Positions 53,472 through 62,563 are shown, numbered from the stretch's first letter. The stretch is DNA of 64,000 bases from Saccharopolyspora shandongensis (GCF_900106995.1 NZ_FNOK01000004.1:280647-344646), one strand, 5' to 3'. The notes: generated from the sequence alone by a model not told the origin. Translations and numbers: made by a program.

Positions 53472-53998
53472 TGCCCGAGTTGCTGACCCACCGCCGACTC
53501 GACCAACCCCGCCCGCCGCAGCGGTTCACCGTCTCGTTCGACCCGGAGGTGTTCGGGCAGGTCTCGGAGCGGATCGCCCGGTTCCTCGGCACCGGCAAGT
53601 TCCTGTTCTGGATGACGGTGTTCGTGATCGCCTGGATCGCGGCGAACCTGACCGCGGTCGGGCTGCAGTGGGACCCGTACCCGTTCATCCTGCTCAACCT
53701 GGCCTTCTCCACCCAGGCCTCGTACGCCGCGCCGCTGATCCTGCTCGCGCAGAACCGCCAGGACGACCGGGACCGGGTCTCGTTGGAGGAGGACCGGTCG
53801 CGGGCGGCCCAGACCAAGGCGGACACGGACTATCTGGCCCGCGAGCTCGCCGCACTGCGCCTGGCGATCGGAGAGGTCGCCACCCGCGACTACCTGCGCA
53901 GCGAACTGGACCGGCTCCGCGAAGAACTCCCGGGCATGCAGAGCGAGGCGGAGAAGCGCCGAGCCCGCACGGCCGCCGAAGACCCGAAGGACGCCTGA
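53471..53998 (+). CDS. DUF1003 membrane protein (Rv1231c-like)
   Basis: A 175-residue protein with two membrane helices in the middle ('FWMTVFVIAWIAANL' and 'FILLNLAFSTQASYAAPLILLAQ') followed by a long charged coiled-coil C-terminus, the DUF1003 pattern. The ATG overlaps the preceding stop by one base, so it is coupled to the CBS protein. Role unknown, but the constant pairing with an MgtE-like sensor suggests shared work in ion response. Confidence 0.87.
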   Translation: MPELLTHRRLDQPRPPQRFTVSFDPEVFGQVSERIARFLGTGKFLFWMTVFVIAWIAANLTAVGLQWDPYPFILLNLAFSTQASYAAPLILLAQNRQDDRDRVSLEEDRSRAAQTKADTDYLARELAALRLAIGEVATRDYLRSELDRLREELPGMQSEAEKRRARTAAEDPKDA

Positions 53999-54004
53999 AC
54001 CAGG

Positions 54005-54036
54005 TGTTCCGCAGTTTCAATTGAAACTGCGGAACA
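54005..54036. terminator. Perfect 32-base palindrome behind DUF1003
   Basis: Arms TGTTCCGCAGTTTCAA and TTGAAACTGCGGAACA meet without a gap, 6 bases after the DUF1003 stop. It can act as a bidirectional terminator towards the convergent Nudix gene. Confidence 0.85.
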
Positions 54037-54050
54037 CTGCGGGGACCCCG

Positions 54051-54068
54051 CAGTTTCAATTGAAACTG
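54051..54068. repeat. 18-base palindrome, partner of the 54005 copy
   Basis: CAGTTTCAA and TTGAAACTG repeat the core of the palindrome at 54005 exactly, 46 bases later, next to the Nudix gene stop codon. Confidence 0.8.
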
Positions 54069-54071
54069 GGA

Positions 54072-54488
54072 TCAGGCCGGGTCGAGGTCGGCGAAGAGGG
54101 CGACGATCGCCGGGGCCGTGACCTCGTGGGCCGCGTACTCCTCGCGGGTGCACCAGGCGAGCTCCGCGATCTCGGCCGCCGGCGCCGGGTCGCCGTCCAG
54201 CTCGCCCGCGTAGCAGATGAGCTCGACCTGCACCCCGTCTCCCTGCCCGACCGCGTCGGTGACGTAGCGGCCGAGGAAGTCCGCCCCCACCAGGCCGACG
54301 CCGAGCTCCTCGCGCACCTCCCGGTGCAGCGCCTGCACCTCGGTCTCGCCCGGATCGATCTTGCCGCCGGGCAGGTAGAACGCGTCCTGGTAGTCGGCGC
54401 GGACCAGCAGCAACCGCCGGTCCACGAACCGCACCAGGCCGACCGCGCGGATCAGCCGTTCGGGAGCCGTGGAGTTCGCATCGTGCAC
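54072..54488 (-). CDS. Nudix hydrolase (MutT-like)
   Basis: A 138-residue protein with an intact Nudix box (GGKIDPGETEVQALHREV... with REVREELG; about residues 47-69). The next segment 'VQVELICYAGELDG' fits small MutT-like members. The GTG at 54488 starts close before the first strand; the frame is open to 54530 with a basic lead. It is followed by the MarR gene 4 bases upstream, so both are probably one operon. Confidence 0.85.
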   Translation of the reverse strand: MHDANSTAPERLIRAVGLVRFVDRRLLLVRADYQDAFYLPGGKIDPGETEVQALHREVREELGVGLVGADFLGRYVTDAVGQGDGVQVELICYAGELDGDPAPAAEIAELAWCTREEYAAHEVTAPAIVALFADLDPA

Positions 54489-54492
54489 GCCC

Positions 54493-54981
54493 TCATGCTT
54501 GCGCACGCTGCCCCGGCGGCGATGGCACACCCCCGTCGGCCAGCCGCTCGCAGGTGCGCATCAGCGCCTCCAGCTCCCCCGTCGTGGCGGACAGGAAGTA
54601 CCGCGCCACGCCGGTGCGATGCGTCGACGCCGCCAGCTGCAACCGCGCTTCGCCACGTTCGGTGATCACGGCCTGGACCCCCCGCCCGTCCGAATCGACC
54701 CGGACGCGACGCACCAGCGCGAGCCGTTCGAGGCGGTCCACGAGCCTGGTCACGCCGGAGCGCGACAGCAGCACGACATCCGCGAGTTCGGTCATCCGGA
54801 GCCGCTGCTCCGGGGCTTCTGCCAGCGCTTCGAGGACGTCGTAGGCGGCGAGCGTGAGCCGTTGCTCAGCGATCAGGTCGCCCTCCAGGCAGCGCGTGAC
54901 CCTGGCGTGCGCGCGGAGGAAACTGCGGTACGCCAACAATTCACTTCGAGTCGGTAATCGATCAAGAGCCGTCTCGGCCAC
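54493..54981 (-). CDS. MarR-family transcriptional regulator
   Basis: A 162-residue winged-helix protein. 'RMTELADVVLLSRSGVTRLVDRLERLALVRR' is the MarR recognition helix and wing start, followed by 'DGRGVQAVITERG'. The start is placed at the GTG at 54981, which gives a 40-residue lead helix; the frame remains open to 55188 but that part is non-conserved. It is divergent from the mrp gene and precedes the Nudix gene. The ligand is unknown. Confidence 0.82.
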   Translation of the reverse strand: MAETALDRLPTRSELLAYRSFLRAHARVTRCLEGDLIAEQRLTLAAYDVLEALAEAPEQRLRMTELADVVLLSRSGVTRLVDRLERLALVRRVRVDSDGRGVQAVITERGEARLQLAASTHRTGVARYFLSATTGELEALMRTCERLADGGVPSPPGQRAQA

Positions 54982-55217
54982 GAGGATGGATATTACGGAA
55001 CGCGTTCGCCTGACTGCGCAGCGCCCCCGAACAAGAATCACATTCTGTCTCGCGCGCCCCACTGACCAGCGCGATGCCACCGGCCCGCAGCCCTGTCCGC
55101 GGCGGGCTACCGGTCCGTAGCATGGGATTGTCAACAACGGGGTGTGAGAGTCTTCGAGGCTGGCGCCAGCGAAGCGACCACCGACCACGTCCGCAACTCC
55201 AGCTTGCCGAGGTAACC

Positions 55218-56357
55218 GTGACCAGTACGCAGTCCACGCCCACCGAGGACGCCGTTCGGAAGGCCCTCAGCCAGGTCGAGGACCCGGAGATCCGCCGGCC
55301 GATCACCGACCTGGGCATGGTCAAGAGCGTGTCCATCGGCTCCGACGGCGATGTTGCGGTCGAGGTGTACCTGACGGTCCAGGGCTGCCCGATGCGGGAC
55401 ACGATCACGCAGCGGGTGACCGATGCCGTGTCCGCCGTCGAAGGCGTCGCCTCGGTGCGGGTCGAGCTCGACGTGATGAGCGACGAGCAGCGCACCGAGC
55501 TGCGCAAGATGCTGCGCGGCAGCGCCGAGGAACCGCGCATCCCGTTCGCCGAGCCCGGCTCGATGACGCGCGTCTACTGCGTGGCGTCCGGCAAGGGCGG
55601 CGTCGGCAAGTCCAGCGTGACGGTCAACCTCGCGGTCGCGATGGCCAAGCGCGGCCTGTCGGTCGGCGTGGTCGACGCCGACATCTACGGCCACTCGGTG
55701 CCGCGGATGCTGGGCGCGGGCGGCAAGCCCACCCAGGTGGAGAAGATGATCATGCCGCCGCAGTCGCACGGCGTGAAGGTCATCTCCATCGGCATGTTCA
55801 CCCCCGGCAACACCCCGGTGGTCTGGCGCGGGCCGATGCTGCACCGCGCGCTGCAGCAGTTCCTGTCCGACGTCTTCTGGGGCGACCTGGACGTCCTGCT
55901 GCTCGACCTGCCGCCCGGCACCGGCGACGTGGCGCTGTCCACCGCCCAGCTCATCCCGAACGCGGAGATCCTGGTCGTCACCACCCCGCAGCAGGCCGCG
56001 GCCGAGGTCGCGGAGCGGGCCGGGGCGATCGCCATGCAGACGCGGCAGCGGCTGGCCGGCGTCGTGGAGAACATGTCCTGGATGGAACTGCCGGACGGCC
56101 AGCGGATGGAGGTCTTCGGCTCCGGCGGCGGCCGGCTGGTCGCGGAGTCGCTGAGCCGCTCGATCGGCACGGACGTGCCGCTGCTCGGCCAGGTGCCGCT
56201 GGACCCGCGCCTGCGGGAGGCCGGCGACAACGGCACCCCGCTGGTCCTGGAAGCCCCCGACTCGCCCGCGGCGGTGGTCCTCAACGACATCGCCAAGCGC
56301 CTGTCCACCCGGGCCCGAGGCCTCGCGGGCAAGCTCCTCTCCGTCTCCCCCGCCTGA
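55218..56357 (+). CDS. mrp: Mrp/ApbC iron-sulfur carrier ATPase
   Basis: A 379-residue protein: an N-terminal MIP18/DUF59 domain ('VEDPEIRRPITDLGMV', 'VQGCPMR') joined to a ParA/MinD-type P-loop ATPase with deviant Walker A 'GKGGVGKSS' near 121. It should carry or insert iron-sulfur clusters, useful for the NarH and AdnA clusters encoded here. Rv1229c is the mycobacterial counterpart. The GTG at 55218 has GAGG ahead and matches the family N-terminus; the longer frame to 55074 lacks it. Repeat copy C follows the stop codon. Confidence 0.9.
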   Translation: MTSTQSTPTEDAVRKALSQVEDPEIRRPITDLGMVKSVSIGSDGDVAVEVYLTVQGCPMRDTITQRVTDAVSAVEGVASVRVELDVMSDEQRTELRKMLRGSAEEPRIPFAEPGSMTRVYCVASGKGGVGKSSVTVNLAVAMAKRGLSVGVVDADIYGHSVPRMLGAGGKPTQVEKMIMPPQSHGVKVISIGMFTPGNTPVVWRGPMLHRALQQFLSDVFWGDLDVLLLDLPPGTGDVALSTAQLIPNAEILVVTTPQQAAAEVAERAGAIAMQTRQRLAGVVENMSWMELPDGQRMEVFGSGGGRLVAESLSRSIGTDVPLLGQVPLDPRLREAGDNGTPLVLEAPDSPAAVVLNDIAKRLSTRARGLAGKLLSVSPA

Positions 56358-56369
56358 CAAGAAGGGATT

Positions 56370-56574
56370 CACGGCTCGTCTTACGTAGCGGTGCGGGTAG
56401 CGGCCCCCCTGCGGGAATTACGGTCGCCTTCTCGCTGGGGGATCCCCGACTTACGCATGAACCAATACGCGGCATCGGGGACTGGCCGCGCCAAGAACCC
56501 CGACGGGGTGGGCACCGTCTGAGAACCCGCGGCGGTGCAAGTTGCGAGGGTGGGCTAAGCGGCTGCGCCGCTTC
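56370..56574 (-). repeat. Dispersed intergenic repeat, copy C
   Basis: Read on the reverse strand it starts with the perfect AAGCGGCGCAGCCGCTTAG hairpin (56573-56557), runs through CACCGCCGCGGGTTCTCAGA, and ends with GATCCCCCAGCGAGAAGGCG and CCGTAATTCCCGCAGGGGGG. The middle 80 bases differ from copies A and B, with a GGTGCCCACCCCGTCGGGGT stem instead. It fills the gap between convergent mrp and methyltransferase genes. Confidence 0.85.
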
Positions 56575-56612
56575 AAAACAAAAGATCGACCGACGACGAG
56601 GGCCGGAAAAGA

Positions 56613-57203
56613 TCAGCGCTTGGCGACCGCGAGCAGGCCCGGGCCCGTGGGGAGCGTGACCGGGACCAGGTTCTCGTCGGTCTGGATGGCCCGGACCAGG
56701 TCGCGCAGCGCCATGGCCAGCGCGCTCCGGGCGTCCGGGCTGGCCAGCTGGACGCCCGCGAACACGATCACGCCGCCCGGGCGCAGCAGGCGGACGCCGA
56801 GCTCCAGGTACGTGGGGTAGTCCGTGGTCGCGATGCCCACCGACACCAGGTCGTAGCCGCCCTCCGTGAGCCGCGGCATCAGGTCGATCGCGCGGCCGGC
56901 GATCAGCCGCGTCCGGCCGGTCGGCACGCCCGCCTCCCGCAGCGTCGCGCGCGCCGCCCGCTGCGCGGCCGCATCCGCGTCGATCGACGTCAGCACGCCG
57001 TCCGGCATCATGCCCTGGAGCAGCCACAGCGCGCTCTCGCCCGAGCCGGTACCGACCTCCACAACGGCCTTGGCCCGCAACGCCGCCGCCAGGAAGCGCA
57101 GGACGTGCAGCGACGACGCCCCGACCGAGGTGTCCGTCGGCGCGCCGGATCGCACCTGGTTCCGGCCCACTGGCCCGGCACCCACCGGCGTCTCGGGTAT
57201 CAC
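56613..57203 (-). CDS. SAM-dependent O-methyltransferase (Rv1220c-like)
   Basis: A 196-residue class I methyltransferase. 'VVEVGTGSGESALWLL' near 47-62 is the SAM-binding motif I and 'LTSIDADAAAQRAA' the following acidic loop. The closest shape is the catechol-type O-methyltransferase-3 family (Rv1220c, which is next to sigE). The GTG at 57203 gives a short lead. Substrate unknown. It is divergent from sigE. Confidence 0.85.
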   Translation of the reverse strand: MIPETPVGAGPVGRNQVRSGAPTDTSVGASSLHVLRFLAAALRAKAVVEVGTGSGESALWLLQGMMPDGVLTSIDADAAAQRAARATLREAGVPTGRTRLIAGRAIDLMPRLTEGGYDLVSVGIATTDYPTYLELGVRLLRPGGVIVFAGVQLASPDARSALAMALRDLVRAIQTDENLVPVTLPTGPGLLAVAKR

Positions 57204-57307
57204 AACGCGAAAGGTTATCGACGTTGCCCGCCGCCGTGACCAGGGCCGCCGACATCGTTAGTGGGCCGTTTCCGGCGGGCCCGCGATGCGAGCCGCATCA
57301 CGTCAGG

Positions 57308-57326
57308 TTCTCAGGCAGTTCTCAGG
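57308..57326 (+). promoter_or_regulatory. Direct repeat upstream of sigE, MprA-box-like
   Basis: TTCTCAGG-CAG-TTCTCAGG: two identical 8-base units separated by 3 bases, 19 bp in all. This is the 8+3+8 layout described for MprA binding sites in front of mycobacterial sigE. It lies about 104 bp before the sigE start. A third CAGG half unit precedes it. The response regulator itself is not in this window. Confidence 0.5.
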
Positions 57327-57429
57327 AGTCTTTAATCGCTACCTCACCAGGGCATACGAGAGTAGACACGTCATAACCGACACCGATCGGCGTCTCCTTG
57401 ACGACACCGCCGGGAACAACGGAGGCGAC

Positions 57430-58071
57430 ATGTTCGTTCTTGGAGATGCAACCGCACAGGAGGTGGCTTCTCGCCCAATGGCAACACAGCCGATGAGTGT
57501 GGCCCCCAGTGTCCAACAGAGCACCGTCTCGCCCGCCGCGGAAGAGGTCAACTGGACCCCGCCGTCGTGGGACGAGGTGGTCCGGCAGCACGCAGACCGG
57601 GTCTACCGGTTGGCGTACCGCCTGACCGGCAACCAGCACGACGCCGAAGACCTGACCCAGGAGACCTTCATCCGGGTGTTCCGGTCGCTGGCGTCGTACA
57701 AGCCGGGAACGTTCGAGGGCTGGCTGCACCGGATCACCACGAACCTGTTCCTCGACATGGCCCGCCGCAGGTCCCGCCTGCGCATGGAGGGCCTGCCCGA
57801 GGACACCGACCGGTTGCCCGGCGGTGGACCGAGTCCTGAACAGGTCTTCAGCGACACCCACCTCGACCCCGACCTCCAGACGGCGCTGGACGAGCTGCCG
57901 CCGGAGTTCCGGGCGGCGGTGGTGCTCTGCGACGTCGAGGGGCTCTCCTACGAGGAGATCGGTGCCACCTTGGGCGTGAAGCTGGGTACTGTGCGCAGCA
58001 GGATTCACCGCGGGCGCCAGATGTTGAAGGCCACCTTGGAAGCTCGCCGCGAGCATGCCCGGGAGGTTTGA
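57430..58071 (+). CDS. sigE: ECF sigma factor SigE
   Basis: A 213-residue ECF sigma factor. Region 2 is '[27 protein letters not shown]' (about residues 55-80) and region 4 '[24 protein letters not shown]' (about 180-203). GGAGG (57421-57425) five bases before the ATG at 57430 gives the better start; the frame runs back to 57286. SigE directs the cell-envelope stress response; its anti-sigma factor is 4 bases downstream and its HtrA target follows, as in Rv1221-Rv1223. Confidence 0.92.
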   Translation: MFVLGDATAQEVASRPMATQPMSVAPSVQQSTVSPAAEEVNWTPPSWDEVVRQHADRVYRLAYRLTGNQHDAEDLTQETFIRVFRSLASYKPGTFEGWLHRITTNLFLDMARRRSRLRMEGLPEDTDRLPGGGPSPEQVFSDTHLDPDLQTALDELPPEFRAAVVLCDVEGLSYEEIGATLGVKLGTVRSRIHRGRQMLKATLEARREHAREV

Positions 58072-58074
58072 CGA

Positions 58075-58779
58075 ATGACGGTTTTGCGTGGGTGGGGGCT
58101 GCCGGAGCAGCACCTCGCGCTGGACGCGATCGTCGCGCTGGTGGACGGCGAGCTGAGCCCGAGCGCCCATGATCGCGCCGTCGCCCACCTGGCCCACTGC
58201 CCCGCGTGCACCGCGGACGCCGCCACCCAGCGGCAGGCCCGCGCCGCGGTCCGGGCGGCCGGGACGCCGTCGGTCTCGCCGAAGCTCCTGCAGGCCCTGC
58301 AGGCCATCCCGGCGCACGCAGAACTGCCCAGCCAGCCGGACGGCCTCGCGCTGACCGAGGACGGCCAGCTGGTCGCCATCGCCCGCCCGGACCGCGCGAA
58401 GCGGTTCGGCGACGGAGCGGCGCTCGGATCCTCGCGGCCGCTCGGCGGCAGCCAACAGCCCCTCGGCAGCGTGCCCCCTTTTGTCGGTGATCTTGCGGCG
58501 GCACCGGCACGGCGGGTCGGCCGCCGCACCCGGCAGGGGGCCGGCGTGGTGTTCTCCGGCCTGGTGCTGGGCGCTCTCGCGCTGATGAACCTGCCGACCG
58601 ACGACGACGGCCAGCCGGTTCCGGGCGTACCGAACCCGCTGCCCGGCGGCGCGTTCACCAACGCCGTCATCCCGGCGTCGGCACGCGAAAACCTGCCCGG
58701 CGACCCGTCCCCCAGCCGGCAGCCCTCGGCCGAGGTCCCCGTTCCGAGCACCTCGGCGAGCGCGCCGCCGGGGAACTGA
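58075..58779 (+). CDS. rseA: Anti-sigma-E factor RseA
   Basis: A 234-residue zinc-binding anti-sigma factor. The N-terminal ZAS motif H38-x3-C42-x2-C45 is present ('HLAHCPAC'), followed by a linker and one membrane helix near 'GVVFSGLVLGALALMNL' (about 155-171), with a short external tail. It should hold SigE at the membrane until stress releases it by proteolysis or phosphorylation. Start at the ATG 4 bases after the sigE stop. Mycobacterial RseA (Rv1222) has the same position. Confidence 0.88.
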   Translation: MTVLRGWGLPEQHLALDAIVALVDGELSPSAHDRAVAHLAHCPACTADAATQRQARAAVRAAGTPSVSPKLLQALQAIPAHAELPSQPDGLALTEDGQLVAIARPDRAKRFGDGAALGSSRPLGGSQQPLGSVPPFVGDLAAAPARRVGRRTRQGAGVVFSGLVLGALALMNLPTDDDGQPVPGVPNPLPGGAFTNAVIPASARENLPGDPSPSRQPSAEVPVPSTSASAPPGN

Positions 58780-58934
58780 TCCGGCCGGGACGAGTTCGCC
58801 CGCTCCCACACGAACTTCACCGGTCGCCCGGCAAAATGAGCACGCCGGCGGTGCGTCCACATGCCGGTGGCACGGGCTCCGCGCCCGTGTGATCCACTCG
58901 AACGGACGAGTTCCGACCGCATGCCCGGGGAGCG

Positions 58935-60596
58935 ATGAGCGACCAGCCAGGAACGCCCGCACAGGGCCCCGACGCCGACCAGCAGCGCCGGGATCAGCCC
59001 GAAGCAGGCCAGCAGGGCCCCAACGGACGGCCAGCCCAACCCGTGCATCCGTGGCAGGGCGCGGCCAGCCACGCTCGCGGAGTGCCGGCCGCGCCGGACC
59101 GCTCCACGCGAAACAGCCAGGCCTCCCCGCCCCGCCTCGCGCCGCGCCCGTTGCAGCGCCCCGCCGTCGACCCGTCGCAGAGTTCGACGTTCGGCCGCCC
59201 GAAGGGCGTGGCCGGCAGTTTCGACCCGAACCGGCGCGGCGTTCCGACGCGCGGCATCGAGCAGGGCCCGCCCCCGCCGGAAGCGCTGTCCAAGGCGTTC
59301 GGCCGCCCGCAGGCGGGCGGCGAGAAGCTCCAGCGCGCGCCCGGCGAGCAGCCGATGGTGGCCGAGCCGGCCGAAGAGCCGGCGCTGTGGAACTCCGGCG
59401 AGAGCGACCCGTGGCGCAACCCCGCCGCAGGCGCGGTGATCGGCCCGCCCGCGCTCGGTGAGGAGCCGGAGGAGAAGGCCAAGAACACCGAAACCGGCCC
59501 GCTGCTCAGCGCCCGCGAGGTGCTGCTCGGCCGCCGGGTGCACCCGCGCGCGCTCGTGATCCTCGCTGTGATCGCCCTGCTCATCGGGCTGGCCGGCGGG
59601 CTGCTCGGCCGGATCACCGCCGAGGAGGGCAATCCGCTCACCAATCCCGACGTCACCCTCGCCGAGGTGGAGCAGGGCAAGGACCGGCCTAAGGGCACCG
59701 TCGCCGCGGTGGCGCAGCGCGTGGTCCCCGCCGTCGTGTCGATCGAGGTGCGCGTCGGCGCGCAGGGCGGCAGCGGCTCCGGGGTCGTCATCGACGGCAA
59801 CGGCTACGTGGTCACCAACAACCACGTCATCTCGATGGCCGCCGACACCCCGGGCGCGCTGGTCTCCACGGTCTTCCACGACGGCACCCGGGTGCCCGCC
59901 CGGATCGTCGGCCGCGACGTCAAGACCGACCTGGCGGTGATCAAGGTCGAGGTGTCGAACCCGACGGTCGCCCAGCTCGGCCGCTCCGACGAGCTGGCGG
60001 TCGGCGACGAGGTGATCGCCATCGGCTCGCCGCTCGGCCTGGCGGGCACCGTGACCACCGGCATCGTCAGCTCGGTGCACCGCCCGATGCGGCTGGCCGG
60101 CGAGGGCACCGACACCAACGCGGTCATCGACGCGATCCAGACCGACGCCGCGATCAACCCCGGCAACTCCGGCGGCGCCCTGGTCGACGGCAACGGCGCG
60201 GTGGTCGGCATCAACAGCGCGATCCGGACGCTCGGGGCCGGCGGCGAAGGCGGCTCGATCGGACTCGGCTTCGCGATCCCGATCGACGACGTCCGGCGCA
60301 TCGCCGAGGAGCTGATCCGCGCGGGCAACGTGCAGCACGCCGATCTCGGCGTCAACGCCAAGTCGGTCAGCGACGGGCTCGCCGACGGCGCCCAGGTGCA
60401 GAACGTGCAGGACGGCAGCGCCGCGGCGGCGGCCGGGATCGCCGAGGGCGACGTGATCATCCGGGTCGGCGAGCGCAAGGTGGCCGGCGCGGACGAGCTG
60501 ATCGTGGCCGTCGACCGGCACCAGGTCGGCGAGCGGGTGCCGGTCACCGTGGTGCGGCAGGGCCGCGAGCTGGTGCTCGACGTGACCCTGCGGTGA
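58935..60596 (+). CDS. htrA: HtrA-like membrane-anchored serine protease with PDZ domain
   Basis: A 553-residue protein: a disordered Pro/Gln/Arg-rich cytosolic part (1-205), a single membrane helix ('ALVILAVIALLIGLAGGLLG', about 208-227), a trypsin-like domain with catalytic His297 (in NNHV), Asp332 (in TDLAV) and Ser412 (in GNSGG), and a C-terminal PDZ domain (about 465-553). All three catalytic residues are intact. It degrades or refolds damaged envelope proteins and is the classical SigE target. The start ATG has GGGGAG ahead. A hairpin follows at 60606-60628. Confidence 0.92.
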   Translation: MSDQPGTPAQGPDADQQRRDQPEAGQQGPNGRPAQPVHPWQGAASHARGVPAAPDRSTRNSQASPPRLAPRPLQRPAVDPSQSSTFGRPKGVAGSFDPNRRGVPTRGIEQGPPPPEALSKAFGRPQAGGEKLQRAPGEQPMVAEPAEEPALWNSGESDPWRNPAAGAVIGPPALGEEPEEKAKNTETGPLLSAREVLLGRRVHPRALVILAVIALLIGLAGGLLGRITAEEGNPLTNPDVTLAEVEQGKDRPKGTVAAVAQRVVPAVVSIEVRVGAQGGSGSGVVIDGNGYVVTNNHVISMAADTPGALVSTVFHDGTRVPARIVGRDVKTDLAVIKVEVSNPTVAQLGRSDELAVGDEVIAIGSPLGLAGTVTTGIVSSVHRPMRLAGEGTDTNAVIDAIQTDAAINPGNSGGALVDGNGAVVGINSAIRTLGAGGEGGSIGLGFAIPIDDVRRIAEELIRAGNVQHADLGVNAKSVSDGLADGAQVQNVQDGSAAAAAGIAEGDVIIRVGERKVAGADELIVAVDRHQVGERVPVTVVRQGRELVLDVTLR

Positions 60597-60967
60597 ACGG
60601 CGGGGCCCGCCTGGTCCGGCCGGGCGGGAAGTTTCGCGGTATTGCCAGCGGCACGACGCCCGCCCCGAACGGATTCCGGCAGCCATCGCGGTCGTGCGCG
60701 TTGTGGAGCGCTATCGCGGCCCGAAGCACTCACGGCCGCACCGACCAGCTCAAACCGCGAACCGCGGAGCCCCAGGAATGCCGTGCCGCCGCATGGGCCG
60801 CACCGCCGGCGGGTCGGCGAGCCGAACGAGCAGCTAACAGTTCGTGAAGGCGGCGTGCTCGGCCAGTTCGCCCTCCTGCCCGGATCACCCGGTCGGTACC
60901 CTGGGGATGCGTTGGCAGCGCGCGGTGCTGGTCCGCGAGCCGTGGAGGACCCGGAGGTAGTCGAGAG
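60597..60967. other. 371-bp intergenic region between htrA and tatB
   Basis: Apart from the hairpin at 60606-60628 no gene, RNA or clear promoter box is seen. The last 15 bases hold GGAGG (60952-60956) for tatB. Confidence 0.5.
60606..60628 (+). terminator. Hairpin behind htrA
   Basis: CCCGCCTGG pairs with CCGGGCGGG (one G-T wobble) around a 5-base loop, 9 bases after the htrA stop, followed by AAGTTTC. Confidence 0.6.
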
Positions 60968-61366
60968 GTGTTCGAAAGCGTCGGCTGGCTCGAGATCCTG
61001 GTCCTCGTCGTGGCCGGGCTGTTCATCCTCGGCCCGGAACGGCTGCCGCAGGGCGCGGCGTGGCTGGGCCGGACCGTCCGCCAGGTCAAGGAGTACGCGA
61101 CCGGAGCCCGCGAGCAGATCAAGTCCGAGCTCGGCCCGGAGTTCGACGAGCTGCGCAAACCGCTGGAAGACCTGCGCGGCATCCGCAACTTCAACCCGCG
61201 CTCGGCCGTGACCAAGCACCTCTTCGACGGGGAGAACCCGCTCGACGACCTCAACGGCAACGGCAGCAACGGCGGTCACCAGGCGAAGCCGGCCGACCCG
61301 CCCAAGCCAGAGCAGCGCCCGCTCGCGCCGGGCGAGCGTCCGCCGTACGACTCCGACGCGACCTGA
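60968..61366 (+). CDS. tatB: Sec-independent translocase protein TatB
   Basis: A 132-residue protein: short N-terminal helix '[21 protein letters not shown]' with the conserved Gly-Pro and Glu, then an amphipathic helix ('[20 protein letters not shown]') and an acidic, Pro-rich C-terminus. TatB is the receptor that hands folded twin-arginine substrates to TatC. The GTG at 60968 follows GGAGG at 11 bases; the start is fixed by the conserved N-terminus. Position after htrA matches Rv1224. It ends one base before the convergent MFS gene. Confidence 0.9.
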   Translation: MFESVGWLEILVLVVAGLFILGPERLPQGAAWLGRTVRQVKEYATGAREQIKSELGPEFDELRKPLEDLRGIRNFNPRSAVTKHLFDGENPLDDLNGNGSNGGHQAKPADPPKPEQRPLAPGERPPYDSDAT

Positions 61367-62563
61367 TCAGGCTTCGACCGCGACGCGCTTGGGCACGGCA
61401 CGGACGATCCACGCCCCGGCCGCCGCGACGGCCAACCAGCAGCACAGCAGGACCGTCATCCCGGACCAGCCCCACGAGCCGTAGGCCGCACCGCCCAGCA
61501 CCCCGCCCACGCTGCTGCCGCCGTAGTAGGCGAACTGGTACAGCGCGGACGCCTGGCCGCGGGCCGATGCCGATGCCCGCGCCCCGACCCACCCGCTCGC
61601 CACCGAGTGCGCGGCGAAGAATCCGCCGGTGAACACGACCAGGCCCACCACGATCACGGGCAGGCTGTCGGCGAGCATCAGCAGCAAGCCCAGCGCCGTC
61701 ACCGCCAGGCCCGCGAGCAGCACCTGAATGCGTCCCCAGCGATCGGCGGCACGCCCGGCCAGCGTGGAGGTGACCGTTCCCGCGGCGTACGCGAGGAACG
61801 CGAGCGCTGCGAGCGCTGGCGGCACCAGCAGCGGCGGTGCGGCGAGGCGGAAGCCGAGCACGTTGTAGACGGTGACGAAGGCGCCCATACCGAGCGCAGC
61901 GACCAGGTACGGCGCGTAGAGCACCGGGTCGCCGAGCGCGGCGCGCAAGCCGCCGAGCAGCGGGCGCCAGCGCAGCGGTTGCCGCCGGTGGTTGCGTTCG
62001 GCCGGCAGCAGCACCACGAACAGCACCGTGCACACCCCGGCGAGCACGGCCACCGCCAGCAGCCCGCCGTGCCAGCCGGCGAAGTCGCCGACCACGCCGC
62101 CCAGCAGCCGTCCGCCCATGCCGCCGATCGTAGTGCCCGCCACGTAGAGCCCCATCGTCGTGCCCAGCTGCTCGCCGCCGGTCTCGTCGGCCAGGTATGC
62201 GGCCGCGACCGCGGCCAAGCCGGCGATCGCCACGCCCTGCACCAGGCGAACGGCCACGAGCACCGGGAAGAACGGCACCCATGGCAGCAGCAATCCCAGG
62301 ACCTCGGCGATCAGCAAGGCCGCGATCATCGTGCGGCGACGGCCGACCGCTTCCGACAGCGTGCCGAGCGGGATGGCCGCGACGGCCAGCCCGAGCGTGC
62401 TCGCCGAGATGAGCAGCGCCGCCGTGCCCGGGTTCAGCGCGAAGACCTCGGCTAGCTGCGGCAGCACCGGCTGCGGCGCGTAGAGCAGCGCGAACATCGC
62501 CAGCGCACCGAGCAGCAGGGCGATGCGGATCTTGCGGATGCGGGCCGGGTCGACTGCGTTCAC
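61367..62563 (-). CDS. MFS efflux transporter
   Basis: A 398-residue protein with 12 predicted membrane helices and the MFS loop motif 'LSEAVGRRRTM' after helix 2 and 'RAADRWGRIQVL' after helix 8. The overall look is of an AraJ/YnfM-type drug or sugar efflux permease. Substrate unknown. The GTG at 62563 starts just before the first helix. It is divergent from the LysR gene, so that regulator probably controls it. Confidence 0.88.
   Translation of the reverse strand: MNAVDPARIRKIRIALLLGALAMFALLYAPQPVLPQLAEVFALNPGTAALLISASTLGLAVAAIPLGTLSEAVGRRRTMIAALLIAEVLGLLLPWVPFFPVLVAVRLVQGVAIAGLAAVAAAYLADETGGEQLGTTMGLYVAGTTIGGMGGRLLGGVVGDFAGWHGGLLAVAVLAGVCTVLFVVLLPAERNHRRQPLRWRPLLGGLRAALGDPVLYAPYLVAALGMGAFVTVYNVLGFRLAAPPLLVPPALAALAFLAYAAGTVTSTLAGRAADRWGRIQVLLAGLAVTALGLLLMLADSLPVIVVGLVVFTGGFFAAHSVASGWVGARASASARGQASALYQFAYYGGSSVGGVLGGAAYGSWGWSGMTVLLCCWLAVAAAGAWIVRAVPKRVAVEA

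Noticed and set aside
58005..60686. 893-residue open frame on the reverse strand
   Set aside because: Opposite the anti-sigma factor and HtrA genes, which have intact motifs; the reverse frame shows only compositionally biased sequence.
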